64,000 nt of DNA from Bretschneidera sinensis (GCA_023935145.1 CM043698.1:22205501-22269500); one strand, 5' to 3'. Positions 53,499-64,000 are shown, counted from the first letter of the stretch. Made by a program: numbers and translations. The notes: generated by a model from the letters alone, not told the origin.

Positions 53499-56400
53499 AT
53501 GGCCGCGCGATCCCTGTGGCGCACCCGAGCTAAGCTCGCTGTGGCTGCTACAGTGATTTGCAGCGGCGCAGCTACCGTGACCGCATCCGAAGATCCTGTG
53601 ACCACTCTAAAGCTATGCACCGCCGTGCCCGTCCGTCTTTTGAGGGATTCCGTAACTGCCGCCTCCATTGCATTCGGTATTGGCTTTGCAATTTTGGGAT
53701 ATTTTGTTCTTATTTCTTTTTTTTTTGTTTGAATTAAATACTTATTCTATGGTTTGATCATAGTTTTTTTGGTTGTTATATGGCAAGTTTTTCTTTGTTT
53801 TGGTCTTAGCAGTGTTTGGAATTTGGTGAACATATTTCTCTAACACCGCGTTTGTAACCAAACGAAAATGGATCTCATTTAATTTTCAAATGAATTGAAA
53901 AAATAATTCATTTCAAAATGAATTGAAATGAATTTTAATGTTTTACTTTCTTATATTAAATATATTAGACGGTAGAATTCAATTGAATTTTCATGTTTAA
54001 AATGTTTGGAATAAATGAAGAATTCAAATGGGAGACAGAGGGAGGGAGAGAAAGTGTTTTGCTCAACATAATTTTTGAATTCAATTGTAAATTCTATCAA
54101 TTTTGATAAAATTTGCAACAAGCTCAATCACAGTTAATTTACAAATTTTATTGGCTTCCCATGACAATGTATGTAATTGTAAATAAATTTTATAAATTTT
54201 ATGGAATTCATTTGTCCCAAACATACACTAAACTTGAAGTTAAAATCTTAAGAAATGTGGATATTTGTATAATAATAATAATACAAGGACACTCGGTGTA
54301 GGGAATTTGTGGATTGCATGGATGACACATTTTATATATGGAACAAATAATTAATGGTTTGGCTTATTCCATTAATGTATAAACTTAACTTTGGTTACTT
54401 ACATCAGAATCTAAAGTAATTTTAATTTCATATGCTTGAAATCATGTTGAGTGTTTAGGGTTTTACAATCAGTTTCACTAATTGGGTTGACACACTTTTT
54501 TTTTATTATTACTTTTTTTAAATAACAATTCTGTACTGAATTTGTTGCTTTATATCTCTTTTTGATAGCCTTTTAGTACTAGCTTTCCCGTGTAGATTTT
54601 AGAACATAGTAGAATGATTGTTACTTAGTAGTAATGCTTTCTATACGCATACTGTTGTTAGATTATGAATATTCTCTATGGGGATTGCCGGAAGGAAGTA
54701 GTGAGAGGTCAAAAGTCAAGCATGAAGTCCACCTGAGGTCTGCGCGTAAGCTTCAAGAACTTTGTTTCACGAATGGAGGAATATACATCAAACTTGGTCA
54801 ACATATTGGCCAGCTGGTATGCTCTCAATCTGCTTCTTTAGATATCTATGAGAAGAAAAGGAAAAAAACAGTCTCTCACGTTAAAGTTTGAAATGAGTTT
54901 CTTGGGGCTGCAAGATTATTGCTTGATCAGAATAATGATCATCAGTTATGATCATAAAATGACCACATTTATTTTTATTTATGTAGGACTACTTAGTACC
55001 CCAAGAGTATGTCCAAACAATGAGGGAGTCTATGTTGAACAAATGTCCAGTTTCTTCATATGATCAAGTATGTGAAGTTTTCAAGAAAGAGCTTGGAGAC
55101 ACACCAGATAAAGTACGCATTTGGTTTGATTTATTCTTGGAAAGTTCTTTTTTTCCCATGGGAATATACAAATAGACAGGTTGATTTGTTCTTTTTAACT
55201 TTTAAGGCTGTATCTCTCATAATCGACTTGAATGTCATGGTGACTTTTGGTTGTCACGCTATTTGCCTTTTTTTATTGAATTATTACATAATTTCATTGG
55301 AGACACTAGACGTGCTCACTGACTGAAACCTTTTCACGTGCAGATTTTTAATGAATTTGACCCTGTTCCAATAGCAAGTGCTTCACTTGCACAAGTTCAT
55401 GTTGCTAGGATGCAAGATGGCCAAAAAGTTGCTGTGAAGGTCTCAATCATTGCCACTTTCACCCTATGTTGGATTTATATATGCTAGGTGGCACCAAATT
55501 TTCATGCAAATAATGCAGATCTGGACTTGAATTTAATTTTTTTGTATTTACTTTCCATGTTCAAATTGTTTTCTTGATATTCAGGTTCAGCACACTCACA
55601 TGACAGATACTGCGGCTGCAGATCATGCCACAGTGGAATTCATTGTGAACACCCTACATCATTTTTTCCCTTCTTTTGATTACAGGTAGAGTTATTCATC
55701 CCTGCTACTTGTCCTTCCTAGGTTGTAAGAAGTAGTTGACAATAAATAGATGAATGGTTACGATCATGTGCTTGCTAAATTCGGTTAGACTAGGATGTGC
55801 ATTCCTTCTCCTTTCTTGTCTATGGATAGGTCTTTCTGTCTCTGTGTGCATCTTTTTATGAGTGCGCCACAATTGTCAAAATCTTATGATTCGTGATTCG
55901 AATTGTACGATTTGATTTGATTCAAGCCCTAAACGGTTTGAATTGGTAAGCAGAAATGAAGTTCATCTTGAATCGGTGGTTAATCGTATGATACGAATTG
56001 AATCGTACGAGTCACCCGATTACAATTTTTTTTTTATAGAAAAAGCTTTAAGACTGAACGTGTTTACGGTTAAAAGAGCATAATCCTTTAATTTTCCTCT
56101 ATCATTTAAGAAGTTCTAGAAATTAAGGGTTCTTGAGCTTTTTTTGTATAGAGACAAAGAACCCCACAAAGCTTTCTTATATTTGATTTCAACCAATAAT
56201 AGCTTATTTGGAAGCATGGAGTGTTGCGTATGAAGTTTTCTTTTAAAGTTTGGTCTTTCAAAAGGAGTTTTTTAACATTCCAATAAACATTATACTTACT
56301 TATACACAGACACATACATATGTATGTATATATTAAATATATATACATATATATATTTTGTTATGTTTATAACAATATATTTTTATTTTCCAATTTCCAA

Positions 56401-58021
56401 CAAACAATTTGTCATACTTTCTTGAAGCATTTATGTGATACAGATACACTAACTTATAGAGTGCCTTTCCGATTAGTACACATGATCAGTCATAAATTAG
56501 TTTATAACGCGTTATATTTCACTTTTCAATCTATTTAATTTGTTTTACATGTATTGTGTCATTTACAATTGATTTTGAGAATTTGTTATGAATCTTATGA
56601 TTCTTGGTTCACATAATTAAGATTTCGATTCGTGATTCGAATCTTGTTTTGAAAAATATGTAATGGGTCTCTATGGTCTTAGATTGCTTCTTCTTTTTCT
56701 TCTTTCAAATCTATAGATGGGTCTTTCCATGCATCTAATTATGAGTGGGTTTATATGTCTTAAACTGCTAATATTAATTTAAATTTTCTTGATTTATATA
56801 TGCAGATGGTTGGTTGATGAAATGAGTGAAAGTTTACCAAAGGCAAGTAGCTTTAAGACATTCTCAATTCCTATTGTATCTTTCCCCTTAGGATTCCTGT
56901 AATTCATACATATATATTCTTATTCCTGTAATTCATACATATATATTCTTTGTAAATTTGCTAATGCAACTCTTTTAGATGCAGACATCTATGCTGTTCT
57001 TACTATATAATGCATATCTATTTCTACTCTGTTTGATACACTTTTCACATTATGATTGTATAAAAAGGGACCCAGGAAGCTGATCAAGCTCTTTGGTTTG
57101 GTGTATGCTTTGTTAAAGCCTTCTGATTAGGCTTCCCTTCTGAAGCATTTGTATTCCCAATCAAGGTTATTATTTGATGTTTGTTTTCATTGTCCTTATT
57201 GTCCATTTATACTACACTTTTTTCTTATTAAAAAAAAGATCTATCAATTTTCTCGAATTAATTCCAAATCTGTAAGGTCTTGCAGTTCAAACCTTGTAAA
57301 TTTGGAACTCCTTCGCACCCTTGTATGACTCTTTTTTTTCCTGGACATTACTTGTGACCTTGAGGATTTGTATTTCTTTTAAGCTTTACCTGATATCATT
57401 CTTCAAGAACCTTTTGACACTCTGAAGTTTGGTAAAGATGTGATGTTGCCCATTAATTGAATTGATATGTTCTTTCCATAGTTAGAAGTTTTAGAATTGG
57501 AGAAGAAGATGAATGATTATATCATCTAAAAGTTCTTGGGGTGGACTGAGAATTGATTTAGAGTAGAAAGAGACTCATTAGTTGTTTTAAAGGCCCTTCT
57601 TTTTAACCCAGTTTGGCTTTATTAATTTAATACTCCCTGTATTACATGATCTACATCTTACACCTATAGTTGCACAAAATTTTAGCTGGCTGTATCCTTA
57701 TGATGATGGACTCTTTTATGTTGCAATTATTATTATGCATTCATGCAATTTTTATGTGCTATATTGTCAACGAGATTGATGAGTTGTACTTGCGGCTATT
57801 AGGAACTTGATTTTTTAGTTGAGGCCAAAAACAGTGAGAAATGTTTGGATAATTTTCGGAAGCTGTCTCCCCATATTGCTGACTATGTATATGCGCCAAA
57901 GGTGCACTGGAATTTAAGCACCTCCAAATTGATAACCATGGAATTCATAGATGGTGCTCAAGTGGATGACGTGAAGACAATTCAAAAACTTGGAATTCAA
58001 CCTAATGAAGTCGCAAAGCTA
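53499..58021 (+). CDS. ABC1K13: ABC1/ADCK-family atypical kinase (ATH9/ABC1K13 type), first seven exons
   Basis: Exons 53499-53676, 54662-54816, 54987-55112, 55344-55439, 55585-55685, 56806-56842, 57803-58021 give 304 in-phase codons. The remaining exons lie beyond the window. The sequence follows Arabidopsis ATH9 (At2g40090, about 538 aa). The N-terminal 30 residues resemble an organelle-targeting or anchor sequence. The family's KxGQ motif is KLGQ (about residues 103-106), the Ala-rich loop is ASASLAQVH (164-172), the ATP-anchoring Lys is K185 (VAVK) and ExD is ELDFLVEAK (from residue 232). ABC1 proteins support quinone and lipid metabolism in mitochondria and plastids. Intron 6 starts with GC (CCAAAG/GCAAGT), a GC-AG intron. 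Intron 1 holds a MITE and intron 7 a large Tat element. Confidence 0.93.
53850..54226. repeat. AT-rich MITE, copy 2 (ABC1 kinase intron 1)
   Basis: Ends GTTTGTAACCAAACG on the left and, on the opposite strand, GTTTGGGACAAATG on the right are imperfectly inverted. The core matches 23195-23560 in order and orientation. Confidence 0.7.
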
Positions 58022-58379
58022 GTAAGTTTATGAACTTGACATTCGCCACTTTGCATTGGTTTAGAGTAATTTTGTTAAGAAATTGCCTTGTAAGTTGTAA
58101 CATGTAGGATTTTATTTGATAACTTTTCGTGTAAATTATAACTACATTCTTAGTTTTGAGTATAATTACAACTAGGGTCTATTAGGTTCAAAACACCTCA
58201 ATCTACCTTAAACTTTTGCTGTGTACATTTCAATAGGTGCAAATTGTTAATGGCAGTTAATAAACTCGAGGGAATCACTGATTTGGCATCACGTGAATTT
58301 CATGCAAAAAATTGACAGATTAGGCAGTCTGTAATTGTTATAAATTGACAAGGCATTAAGATTCATGTGAGAAGCACAT

Positions 58380-58885
58380 TGTTGATGCCGAAATTCTGTC
58401 GGGAGCCGAACCGTCGAAGAGCGGGACTTGCACACACGAAACAAAGCTGAAACATGAAATCCCGAAGGTTAAGGGGGGGTGATGCCTTAGGAGGACTCTC
58501 CGAGGCCTAAGTTAGTTTAGGGCTTTTTATGGAGAATGAAAAAGAACAGAAAGTAATGAGGCTGTGTACCCAGAAAATTGTGTACTTTTTGGTTGATGAA
58601 GGCTCCTATTTATAGTGTATCAGAGTAAAGTTTGATCAGAAGAGCAACTGTAGTGTTAAGATAGGAGTGGTACTCTTTTGGAGTTATTTGTCTGTTGTGC
58701 AAATTTATCCGAAAGTTGGAACGGTGGAACAACATCAAATATTATGGTGTGAAATTACTGTTATGCCCCTTGCTACGTGTTGGGAGGTGATTGGTTATCT
58801 TGTCATGGTTAGGGAATTACCATTTCTACCCTGGAGAATGACACATGTCATTGCGTTACTGGTAGGGAAATTTTCTCCCACATCA
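58380..58885 (-). repeat. 3' LTR of the right Tat-type element
   Basis: The plus-strand ends are TGTTGATGCC and TCCCACATCA. Directly inside lies a purine tract on the minus strand (AGAAGTGGGGGGCA). CTATTTATAG near 58608 is a TATA-like motif, and CTCCGAGGCCTAAGTTAG matches a block in the other two LTRs. 506 bp. The inner end is set by the purine tract because the partner LTR is outside the window. Confidence 0.8.
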
Positions 58886-59118
58886 GATGCCCCCCACTTC
58901 TATAAGTACACTTTTGTACTTGAGGAAGTAGATAGCGTGGGGTTGAGGCGGTGGTTCGAACCTGACTGCGAGGAGGCAATCACCCATAGAGTTTTACCAA
59001 AACACCCCATGGTGTTTGGGAAACGACGATTGCTCCGAGGCATTGACACTCAGTCAAGCACCACTCGGAGTTTGGTGATTGAACCCGGGAGCTAGTACTT
59101 AGTCTAGACTATTTGGAG

Positions 59119-59317
59119 TTTTGGAGATTGTAGTCCGAGGGGTTGACCCTCGGTCAACATTGCTCGGAGCTTTGGAGATTGATTCGAGGGGTACCTTAGT
59201 CAACATTGCTTGGAGTTTTGGAGATTGTAGTCTGAGGAGTTGACGTTCAGTCAACACTGCTTGGAGTTTTGGAGATTGTAATCTGAGGAGTTGACGTTCA
59301 GTCAACACTGTTCAGAG
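59119..59317. repeat. Tandem array A, 51-bp unit, four copies
   Basis: Units start (T)TTTGGAGATTGTAGTC and end near GTCAACACTGCTTGGAG. The last two are 51 bp each; the second is shortened to about 45. It lies between the LTR and array B. Confidence 0.9.
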
Positions 59318-59727
59318 TTTTTGGAGAAGTCCGAGTAGTTGGACATGGGCTCCAACTGCTCGGAGTTTTTGGAGAAGTGCGAGGAGTTGGACATGGGCTC
59401 CAACTGCTTAGAGTTTTTGGAGAAGCGCGAGGAGTTGGACATGGGCTCTAACTGCTCAGAGTCTTTGGAGAAGCGCGAGGAGTTGGACATGGGCTCCAAC
59501 TGCTCGTAGTCTTTGGAGAAGTGCGAGGAGTTGGACATTGGCTCCAACTGCTCTGAGTTTTTGGAGAAACGTGAGGAGTTGGATATGGGCTTCAAATGCT
59601 CAGAGTTTTTGGAGAAACGCGAGAAATTGGACATGGGCTCCAAATGCTCAGAGTCTTTGGAGAAGTCCGAGGAGTTGGACATGGGCTCCAACTGCTCGGA
59701 GTCTTTCGAGAAGCGCGAGCAGGTAGG
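59318..59727. repeat. Tandem array B, 48-bp unit, eight copies plus part of a ninth
   Basis: Eight full units of exactly 48 bp (59318-59701) each read TTTTTGGAGAAG..GAGGAGT then TGGACATGGGCTCCAACTGC and CAGAG, with scattered base changes; a ninth breaks off near 59727. As 48 is divisible by three, the array is open on both strands as 16-residue repeats (minus LEPMSNSSRFSKNSEQ), which need not mean that it is translated. Confidence 0.95.
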
Positions 59728-60065
59728 ACTTAGCCATATAAAGTGACTTTTATAGGCCCTTTTCCCCTTCTAGTTTTTATGGGCTTTGTTACAGTGGGTC
59801 AGGGTTTGGTTTTGGGCCCAAGATGTTAAATTTTGGGGCCTAAAATGTTAAGCTTTAGGGTTTGAAACTCGTGTCTGGCCCTGTCTTTTGGGCCATTAAT
59901 TGAGAATACCTCGAGCTGCATTCTTAAATGCTGAGAAAAGGCGGCGCGTATTCTAGGGTTTTCCATGAGGCGATATCTTCCTAGGGTTTCTCAAGAGGTG
60001 TTGGTTCGATATTCGAGAATACAACTGAGTTAATAATGCCTCATTGTTGTATGTGTGAGGAGCTC

Positions 60066-60073
60066 TATATAAA
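60066..60073 (+). promoter_or_regulatory. Probable TATA box of the antisense gene
   Basis: TATATAAA followed by GGGAGAGG lies 271 bases before the ATG at 60337, on the strand of the antisense gene and opposite to pol. The leader in between holds repeated TTCGGAGTTC/CTCGGAGTGT-like words. Confidence 0.5.
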
Positions 60074-60336
60074 GGGAGAGGCTTCCCTTTGCTCTTCACT
60101 TCACAAAAAATCCTGAGAGCCTTTAGAATCTGAGAGCCTTCGGAGTTCTAAGTTTTAGTGCCTTCGGAGTCCTGAGTTTTGAGTGCTCGGAGTGTTTGCC
60201 TACTCGGAGTTCGAAAGTTTGAGAGCTTGGAGTGTTTATCTACACGGGAGCTTGGAGTTTGGGAGTTTCAAAGCTTGGTACTCAGTTTTTGGACCTCGTA
60301 GAGCCCTTGACCAGTGAGTTCTATTCTCCTGCACTC

Positions 60337-61152
60337 ATGTTTTCTTTCGATATATACTGTGATAGAGGTAGTGGTAGTGATAGAAACAATGGTAGTGGTA
60401 GTGTTAGCAGTAGGAGTAGTGGGGAAAGTAGGGGTAGTAGTGGTGATAATAGTCATAGTTGTAACATAGATTTGGAGGCCGAGGTAAATGTCTCCTCGGG
60501 AGACTCTCGTGCCCTAGTTTTGTATGAGGGGGATGAGTCTCCTTTTTCCTCCTCTGAGGGCAATCATGCTTTGTGTATGTTTCGGGAGGAAATGGGAGAG
60601 GATGAAAGGCCAAACATAGGTTTTGCAGCCAACCTCTCCCCTAACATGCTGACAGATTATGAGCTCAAGAAGATAAGAATCATGTATAGGATCCCCAAGG
60701 AGTTCAAACTTAGAAATGGCAGGGTTGGAGAGCGTGTTTGTGACGACTTGAAGGATAGAGAACTGTGCGTATATGAACATAATCTTAAAGCTGGGCTCAG
60801 GTTCCCCCTGCACCCCTTCATTCGTACGGTGCTTAAGTACTATGGGATTGCTCTGTGTCAGTTTGTGTCGAATTCCATATGCCTTCTCATGGCGTTCATC
60901 TACGTCAGCACTAAGGTGAAGGGGGTAATGAATATGAATGTGTTTAAGAATTTATTCCTGATTAGTAAGTACAAGGAGAACGAGTGGGTAGTGCTGAGCT
61001 CTAGACCAAAAAAGGGGTTGCTGGAGAAGACTCCCTCGAGCATTAAGCAGTGGAAGAAGAGTTTCTTTTACTTTCAAAGTGAGAGGGGTTTTGTTTTTCC
61101 TTTCCAACGGGACTTGGACTTGGTTAAGTCAATCAAGAAGCCTAATTTTTGA
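60337..61152 (+). CDS. Antisense extra ORF (putative gypsy-type transposon domain), N-terminal part
   Basis: 271 codons from the ATG at 60337. A Ser/Gly-rich low-complexity N-terminus (GSGSDRNNGSGSVSSRSSG) precedes a conserved domain with LTDYELKKIRIMYRIP and LRFPLHPFIRTVLKYYGIAL, the hallmark of the Pfam family called putative gypsy-type transposon (Transposase_28). Despite the name, no catalytic function is known. It lies inside a retrotransposon and runs opposite to pol, as do the aORFs of Tat elements. The TGA at 61150 follows a likely frameshift, since family-like sequence continues in another frame (61153 onward). Confidence 0.82.
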   Translation: MFSFDIYCDRGSGSDRNNGSGSVSSRSSGESRGSSGDNSHSCNIDLEAEVNVSSGDSRALVLYEGDESPFSSSEGNHALCMFREEMGEDERPNIGFAANLSPNMLTDYELKKIRIMYRIPKEFKLRNGRVGERVCDDLKDRELCVYEHNLKAGLRFPLHPFIRTVLKYYGIALCQFVSNSICLLMAFIYVSTKVKGVMNMNVFKNLFLISKYKENEWVVLSSRPKKGLLEKTPSSIKQWKKSFFYFQSERGFVFPFQRDLDLVKSIKKPNF

Positions 61153-62281
61153 GGAAGGAGATAAACAACCAACAAAATATGACTGGCGGGAAGATTGCAG
61201 TTGAGCTCCTCTACCAGAACACCGAGCTGGCTAGGATTGGGCTTTGCCCTGAGGGTCCAAATGAGCTGATAGGTCTGAGTCTTTTGCCCTTATACTTGTT
61301 TTTCTTTCTCTATTTCTGGTACTTATGCCTTGTTGTTCTTTGCAGCCATGGACGCCCTTAAAGTTACTCGGAGGGTAGCCAAACTGTCCCAGAAGAGGAA
61401 GTTGGATGAGGAGGCTTGGGCGTTGGCGGCCCAGTCTCTACGAAGAAGGCCAATGCGGGAGGGTCTCGCACTCCTCCCCTTACCCCCATCGTGGTGGAGG
61501 ATGACGCAACATTTATCCCTTCTCCTCCCGCACCAGTCCAGGCCCACCAACCGGATGTCTTCAGGCTGGACTGGTTTGTGAAAGTTGGCGACTCGTGTTT
61601 CGAGAGCGCCAACGTGGCTCTGGAGCACATGATCTGGGGCATCCTCCCGAAAGACATGGCTAGGTTGACCCAGGAGCCTGTGGAGAGCTTGGCTGTGATG
61701 GTCGAGGGTTTGGCCTCCCGAGTATTCCATGATCCGCTAAGTTTCATTATGGTGTTCTTGCTTATATCTGATGGGTGCTAATCTTGCTTTTTATCTTTTC
61801 AGTCGAGCATAGCATCGGGTGTCCTCTCTTGCCGGTGCTTGGATCTGGACAGGAAGTTGGGGGACTGCCACTTCATCTGGACATTGCGGGAATCTCTCGC
61901 AAGGCAAGTGATGGAGGCCGGCCGGTTGGAGAGGGGGTAGGCCCTACTGGCAGAGGACCTCGAGGAGGCCTAGTCGGGGTAGAGAGCTGCTGAGGCGGAG
62001 TCGGCTAAACTTCGGGATGAGAAGGAGGCTGCCGAGAGGGCCTTGACCGACTTCAAGGAGTCCCATGAGTTTAAGTCGGCAGTGGAGGTAGCCTCTGGCG
62101 ACTTCTACCTCAGGGGCTTCGAGGAGGCCAGCAGCAAGCTTTGGCTGCCTACCCGGGCCAAGACTTCTCCATGGTGGAGATCCCCTATGATAGGGAAGAT
62201 GCTGAGGACGAGGGCTCAACTCTTACTGCTAAGGACGGGGACCAAGCCTCTGTCGAGGAGGCGAAGGTGGATACAGAGTAG
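61153..62281 (+). pseudogene. C-terminal part of the antisense gene, split by introns and frameshifts
   Basis: Pieces read in order on the plus strand: GGKIAVELLYQNTELARIGL (from about 61185), a likely intron ending at the AG of TTCTTTGCAG (61346), MDALKVTRRVAKLSQKRKLD (61348), VFRLDWFVKVGDSCFESANV, a second likely intron ending near 61801, and a coiled-coil-like Glu/Ala-rich part with AERALTDFKESHEF (62035-62080). It ends with an acidic tail and TAG at 62279-62281. Shifts near 61150 and 61440 prevent one continuous frame. The exact exon limits are uncertain. Confidence 0.65.
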
Positions 62282-62458
62282 GATTTTTTTTCTTTTCTTC
62301 TTGTATTTTTGGCCATTAGTGCCACTTTGTAAAAACTCTTCTAAGTTAATGAAGATAGTCTTTCTTATTTGTCTAAGTGTTCTACGCCCTTACTTGCAAA
62401 ATAGGAAGCCGAGGAAAAAGGCCTAGGTATAGCCTATCGAAGAAAACCATTGCTCAAT

Positions 62459-64000
62459 CTAGAGATCGTGCCAGAAAGACTTGAACCGGGTGCCATCGAA
62501 CTGCGTACCATTGTCGGTGACCAACACCCTAGGTATACCGAATCTGTAGACAATCAACTTCCATACAAATCCTCGGGTCTGATAATCAGAAATGCTGGTG
62601 AGGGGTTCGACTTCCACCCACTTGGTGAAATAGTCGATGGCTATTATTAAATGCTTTTTTTGCTCTGTTGCCTCCCGGAATGGGTCAAGGATATCCATTC
62701 CTCACATGGCAAAGGGAAGAGATTGGCTGGCCGTTGGGGGATAGAGGCATGTTCTTGGCATGTCCTGCAATTTTTTACCATCTTGTTTGTATCATGGCTT
62801 ATCTGGGGCCAATAGTAACCATGTCGGAGTATTTTGAATGCTAATGCTCGACCTCCGAGGTGATTTTCACATATGCTTTGGTGTACTTCTCTGAGAGCGT
62901 AATCGACATCGATTGGGTCTAGACATTTTAGATACGAAGCGGTAAGTCCTTTTTTGTACAACTGTTCGTCAATTACAGCATACCTTGAGGCACGAGAGAT
63001 GAGTTTTTCGGCCTCACCCTTCTGACTTGGGAGTGTGTCATTCGCTAAGTAGCTGAGAATTGGGTCCATCCAGGTCCGTTCCTTGACAAGTGGCATAACT
63101 TGCACTTCGTCAATGCTTGGAGTTGGGAGTGTTTCCAGATAGACAGCACGGGTGAAATCAGAATGTCTGGAGGACGCGAGTCGAGCTAGGGCGTCTTCGT
63201 TCGCATTTTCTGCCCAGGGCGCTTCGGCTATTCGGAACTTTTTGAAAGTAGCTCCAAGCTCGCTGGCTTTCTCCAGATACTTTGCGATTTTTACACCTTT
63301 GGCCTTGAATTCGCCGATCATCTGGTTTACCACCAACTGTGAGTCACTGTAAACTTCTAAAGCCTCGACGGCTAGCATTTTGGCCAGTTTCATTCCAGCG
63401 AGCAATGCTTTGTACTTGACCTCATTGTTTGAGGCCTTGAACTCAAACCTGGGCGTACTCAATAGTGAATCCTTCGGGGATGCTAAGGATGAGACTCGCT
63501 CCAAAGCCACTGGCATTGAACAAACCATCCACGTACAGTGTCCAACTCGGTGTCTGCTCAGCTTCCTTGGGGGCCTTTACGGCGCTGTTGGAAAAGGTCG
63601 TCTCAACTATGAAATCCGCCAGGTTTTGTTGCTTTGATAGAGGCACGGGGCTTGTACCAGATATCAAATTCACCCAGCTCGATAGACCATCGACCATCTT
63701 TCCGGAGATGTTTGGCTTATGGAGGACTTGCCGCAGAGGCTGATCGGTAAGGAGCACTATGGTATGAGCTTGGAAGTATGGCCGCAACTTCCTGGGCGTG
63801 ATCAGGAGAGCATAGCCTAATTTTTCGATCGGGAGATATCTTGTTTCAGCGTCATCTAGGACCCGATTGACATAATAAATGGGTCTTTGTATCCCCGCAT
63901 CTTCTTGGATTAAGACTGAGGCTACCACAGCCTGGCTTGCTGATATGTAGAGAAAGAGCTATTCTCCTGCGACGGGCTTGGTTAAGAGAGGTGGTGAGCT
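62459..64000 (-). pseudogene. Tat-type pol: RT-RNase H connection, RNase H and integrase, with frameshifts (partial)
   Basis: Minus-strand pieces in order: RPIYYVNRVLDDAETRYLPI, then KLRPYFQAHTIVLLTDQPL (tether before RNase H), [19 protein letters not shown] (first catalytic Asp), [12 protein letters not shown] (where the family has E in xEYE; here Lys), [12 protein letters not shown] (second Asp), integrase zinc finger ([15 protein letters not shown]) and core (IAIDYFTKWVEVEPL; VLVTDNGTQF). A TAG lies near 63957, compensating shifts lie near 63700-63620, and further shifts lie near 63440 and 62700. The third acidic residue of integrase is not seen before the stop at 62459. Confidence 0.88.

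Larger units (their letters stand above)
58380..64000 (-). mobile_element. Ty3/gypsy retrotransposon, Tat type, 3' part, with antisense gene (cut by window edge)
   Basis: From the left: 3' LTR (58380-58885), two tandem-repeat arrays, an antisense extra gene on the plus strand (60337-62281), then pol on the minus strand (RNase H and integrase, 62459-64000). gag, reverse transcriptase and the 5' LTR lie outside. This arrangement of a 3' antisense frame is known from Tat-lineage elements such as Grande. The element sits in intron 7 of the ABC1 kinase gene after CACAT (58375-58379), the likely target duplication. Confidence 0.88.

Noticed and set aside
59302..59691. Open frame of 129 codons on the minus strand with a 16-residue repeat (LEPMSNSSRFSKNSEQ)
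   Set aside because: It is produced by the 48-bp tandem array, which is open on both strands. No start context or family supports a real protein.
59119..59727. Regular repeats that might suggest a CRISPR array
   Set aside because: The units are directly abutting with no unique spacers, and the DNA is plant nuclear. It is a tandem repeat in a retrotransposon.

Overview
The window is nuclear DNA from a flowering plant, almost certainly a eudicot. Genes are split by AT-rich GT-AG introns, the protein matches are plant-specific, and the spaces between genes are filled with plant Ty3/gypsy elements, L1-type LINEs, a tRNA-related SINE and MITEs. The species cannot be named from the sequence alone. 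Comparisons with Arabidopsis are from memory, not from a search.

Host genes, left to right: (1) 6875-11714 (+), a complete 8-exon cytochrome P450 of the CYP90A/CPD type (brassinosteroid synthesis); (2) 12599-22472 (-), a complete 9-exon nucleoporin NUP88/MOS7; (3) 25445-27968 (-), a 3-exon gene for a 208-residue four-helix membrane protein, matching what is annotated in plants as 'alpha/beta hydrolase related'; (4) 39840-50319 (+), an ELP4 (Elongator subunit 4) copy with all eight exons and splice sites recognisable but with four coding lesions, so it looks like a pseudogene; (5) 53499 to beyond the right edge (+), the first seven exons of an ABC1/ADCK-family atypical kinase of the ATH9/ABC1K13 type. 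CPD and MOS7 are also neighbours in Arabidopsis (At5g05690/At5g05680), and the membrane protein and the ABC1 kinase probably correspond to the neighbours At2g40095/At2g40090. The window may therefore join two ancestral blocks.

Mobile DNA dominates the rest. The left edge (1-3051) is the 5' LTR, gag and protease of a Ty3/gypsy element of Tat type on the minus strand. The right edge (58380-64000) is the 3' end of a second Tat-type element inside an intron of the ABC1 kinase gene. It carries an antisense extra gene (aORF, 'putative gypsy-type transposon' domain) with its own TATA box and two tandem-repeat arrays of 51 and 48 bp. A related solo LTR (35869-36583) with a perfect 5-bp target duplication sits inside a LINE. 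A complete but broken chromovirus (43727-48991, 413-bp LTRs, chromodomain) sits in ELP4 intron 4. Four LINE fragments, one SINE and several MITE families (some with target duplications) lie mostly in introns.

The genes do not form a pathway. CPD hydroxylates brassinosteroid precursors at the ER, NUP88/MOS7 acts in nuclear export and immunity at the nuclear pore, ELP4 belongs to the tRNA-modifying Elongator complex, and the ABC1 protein is an organellar atypical kinase. I found no clear new biological system. The most unusual parts are the antisense gene with its repeat arrays in the right-hand Tat element, the nested insertions, and the decayed yet structurally complete ELP4 copy.
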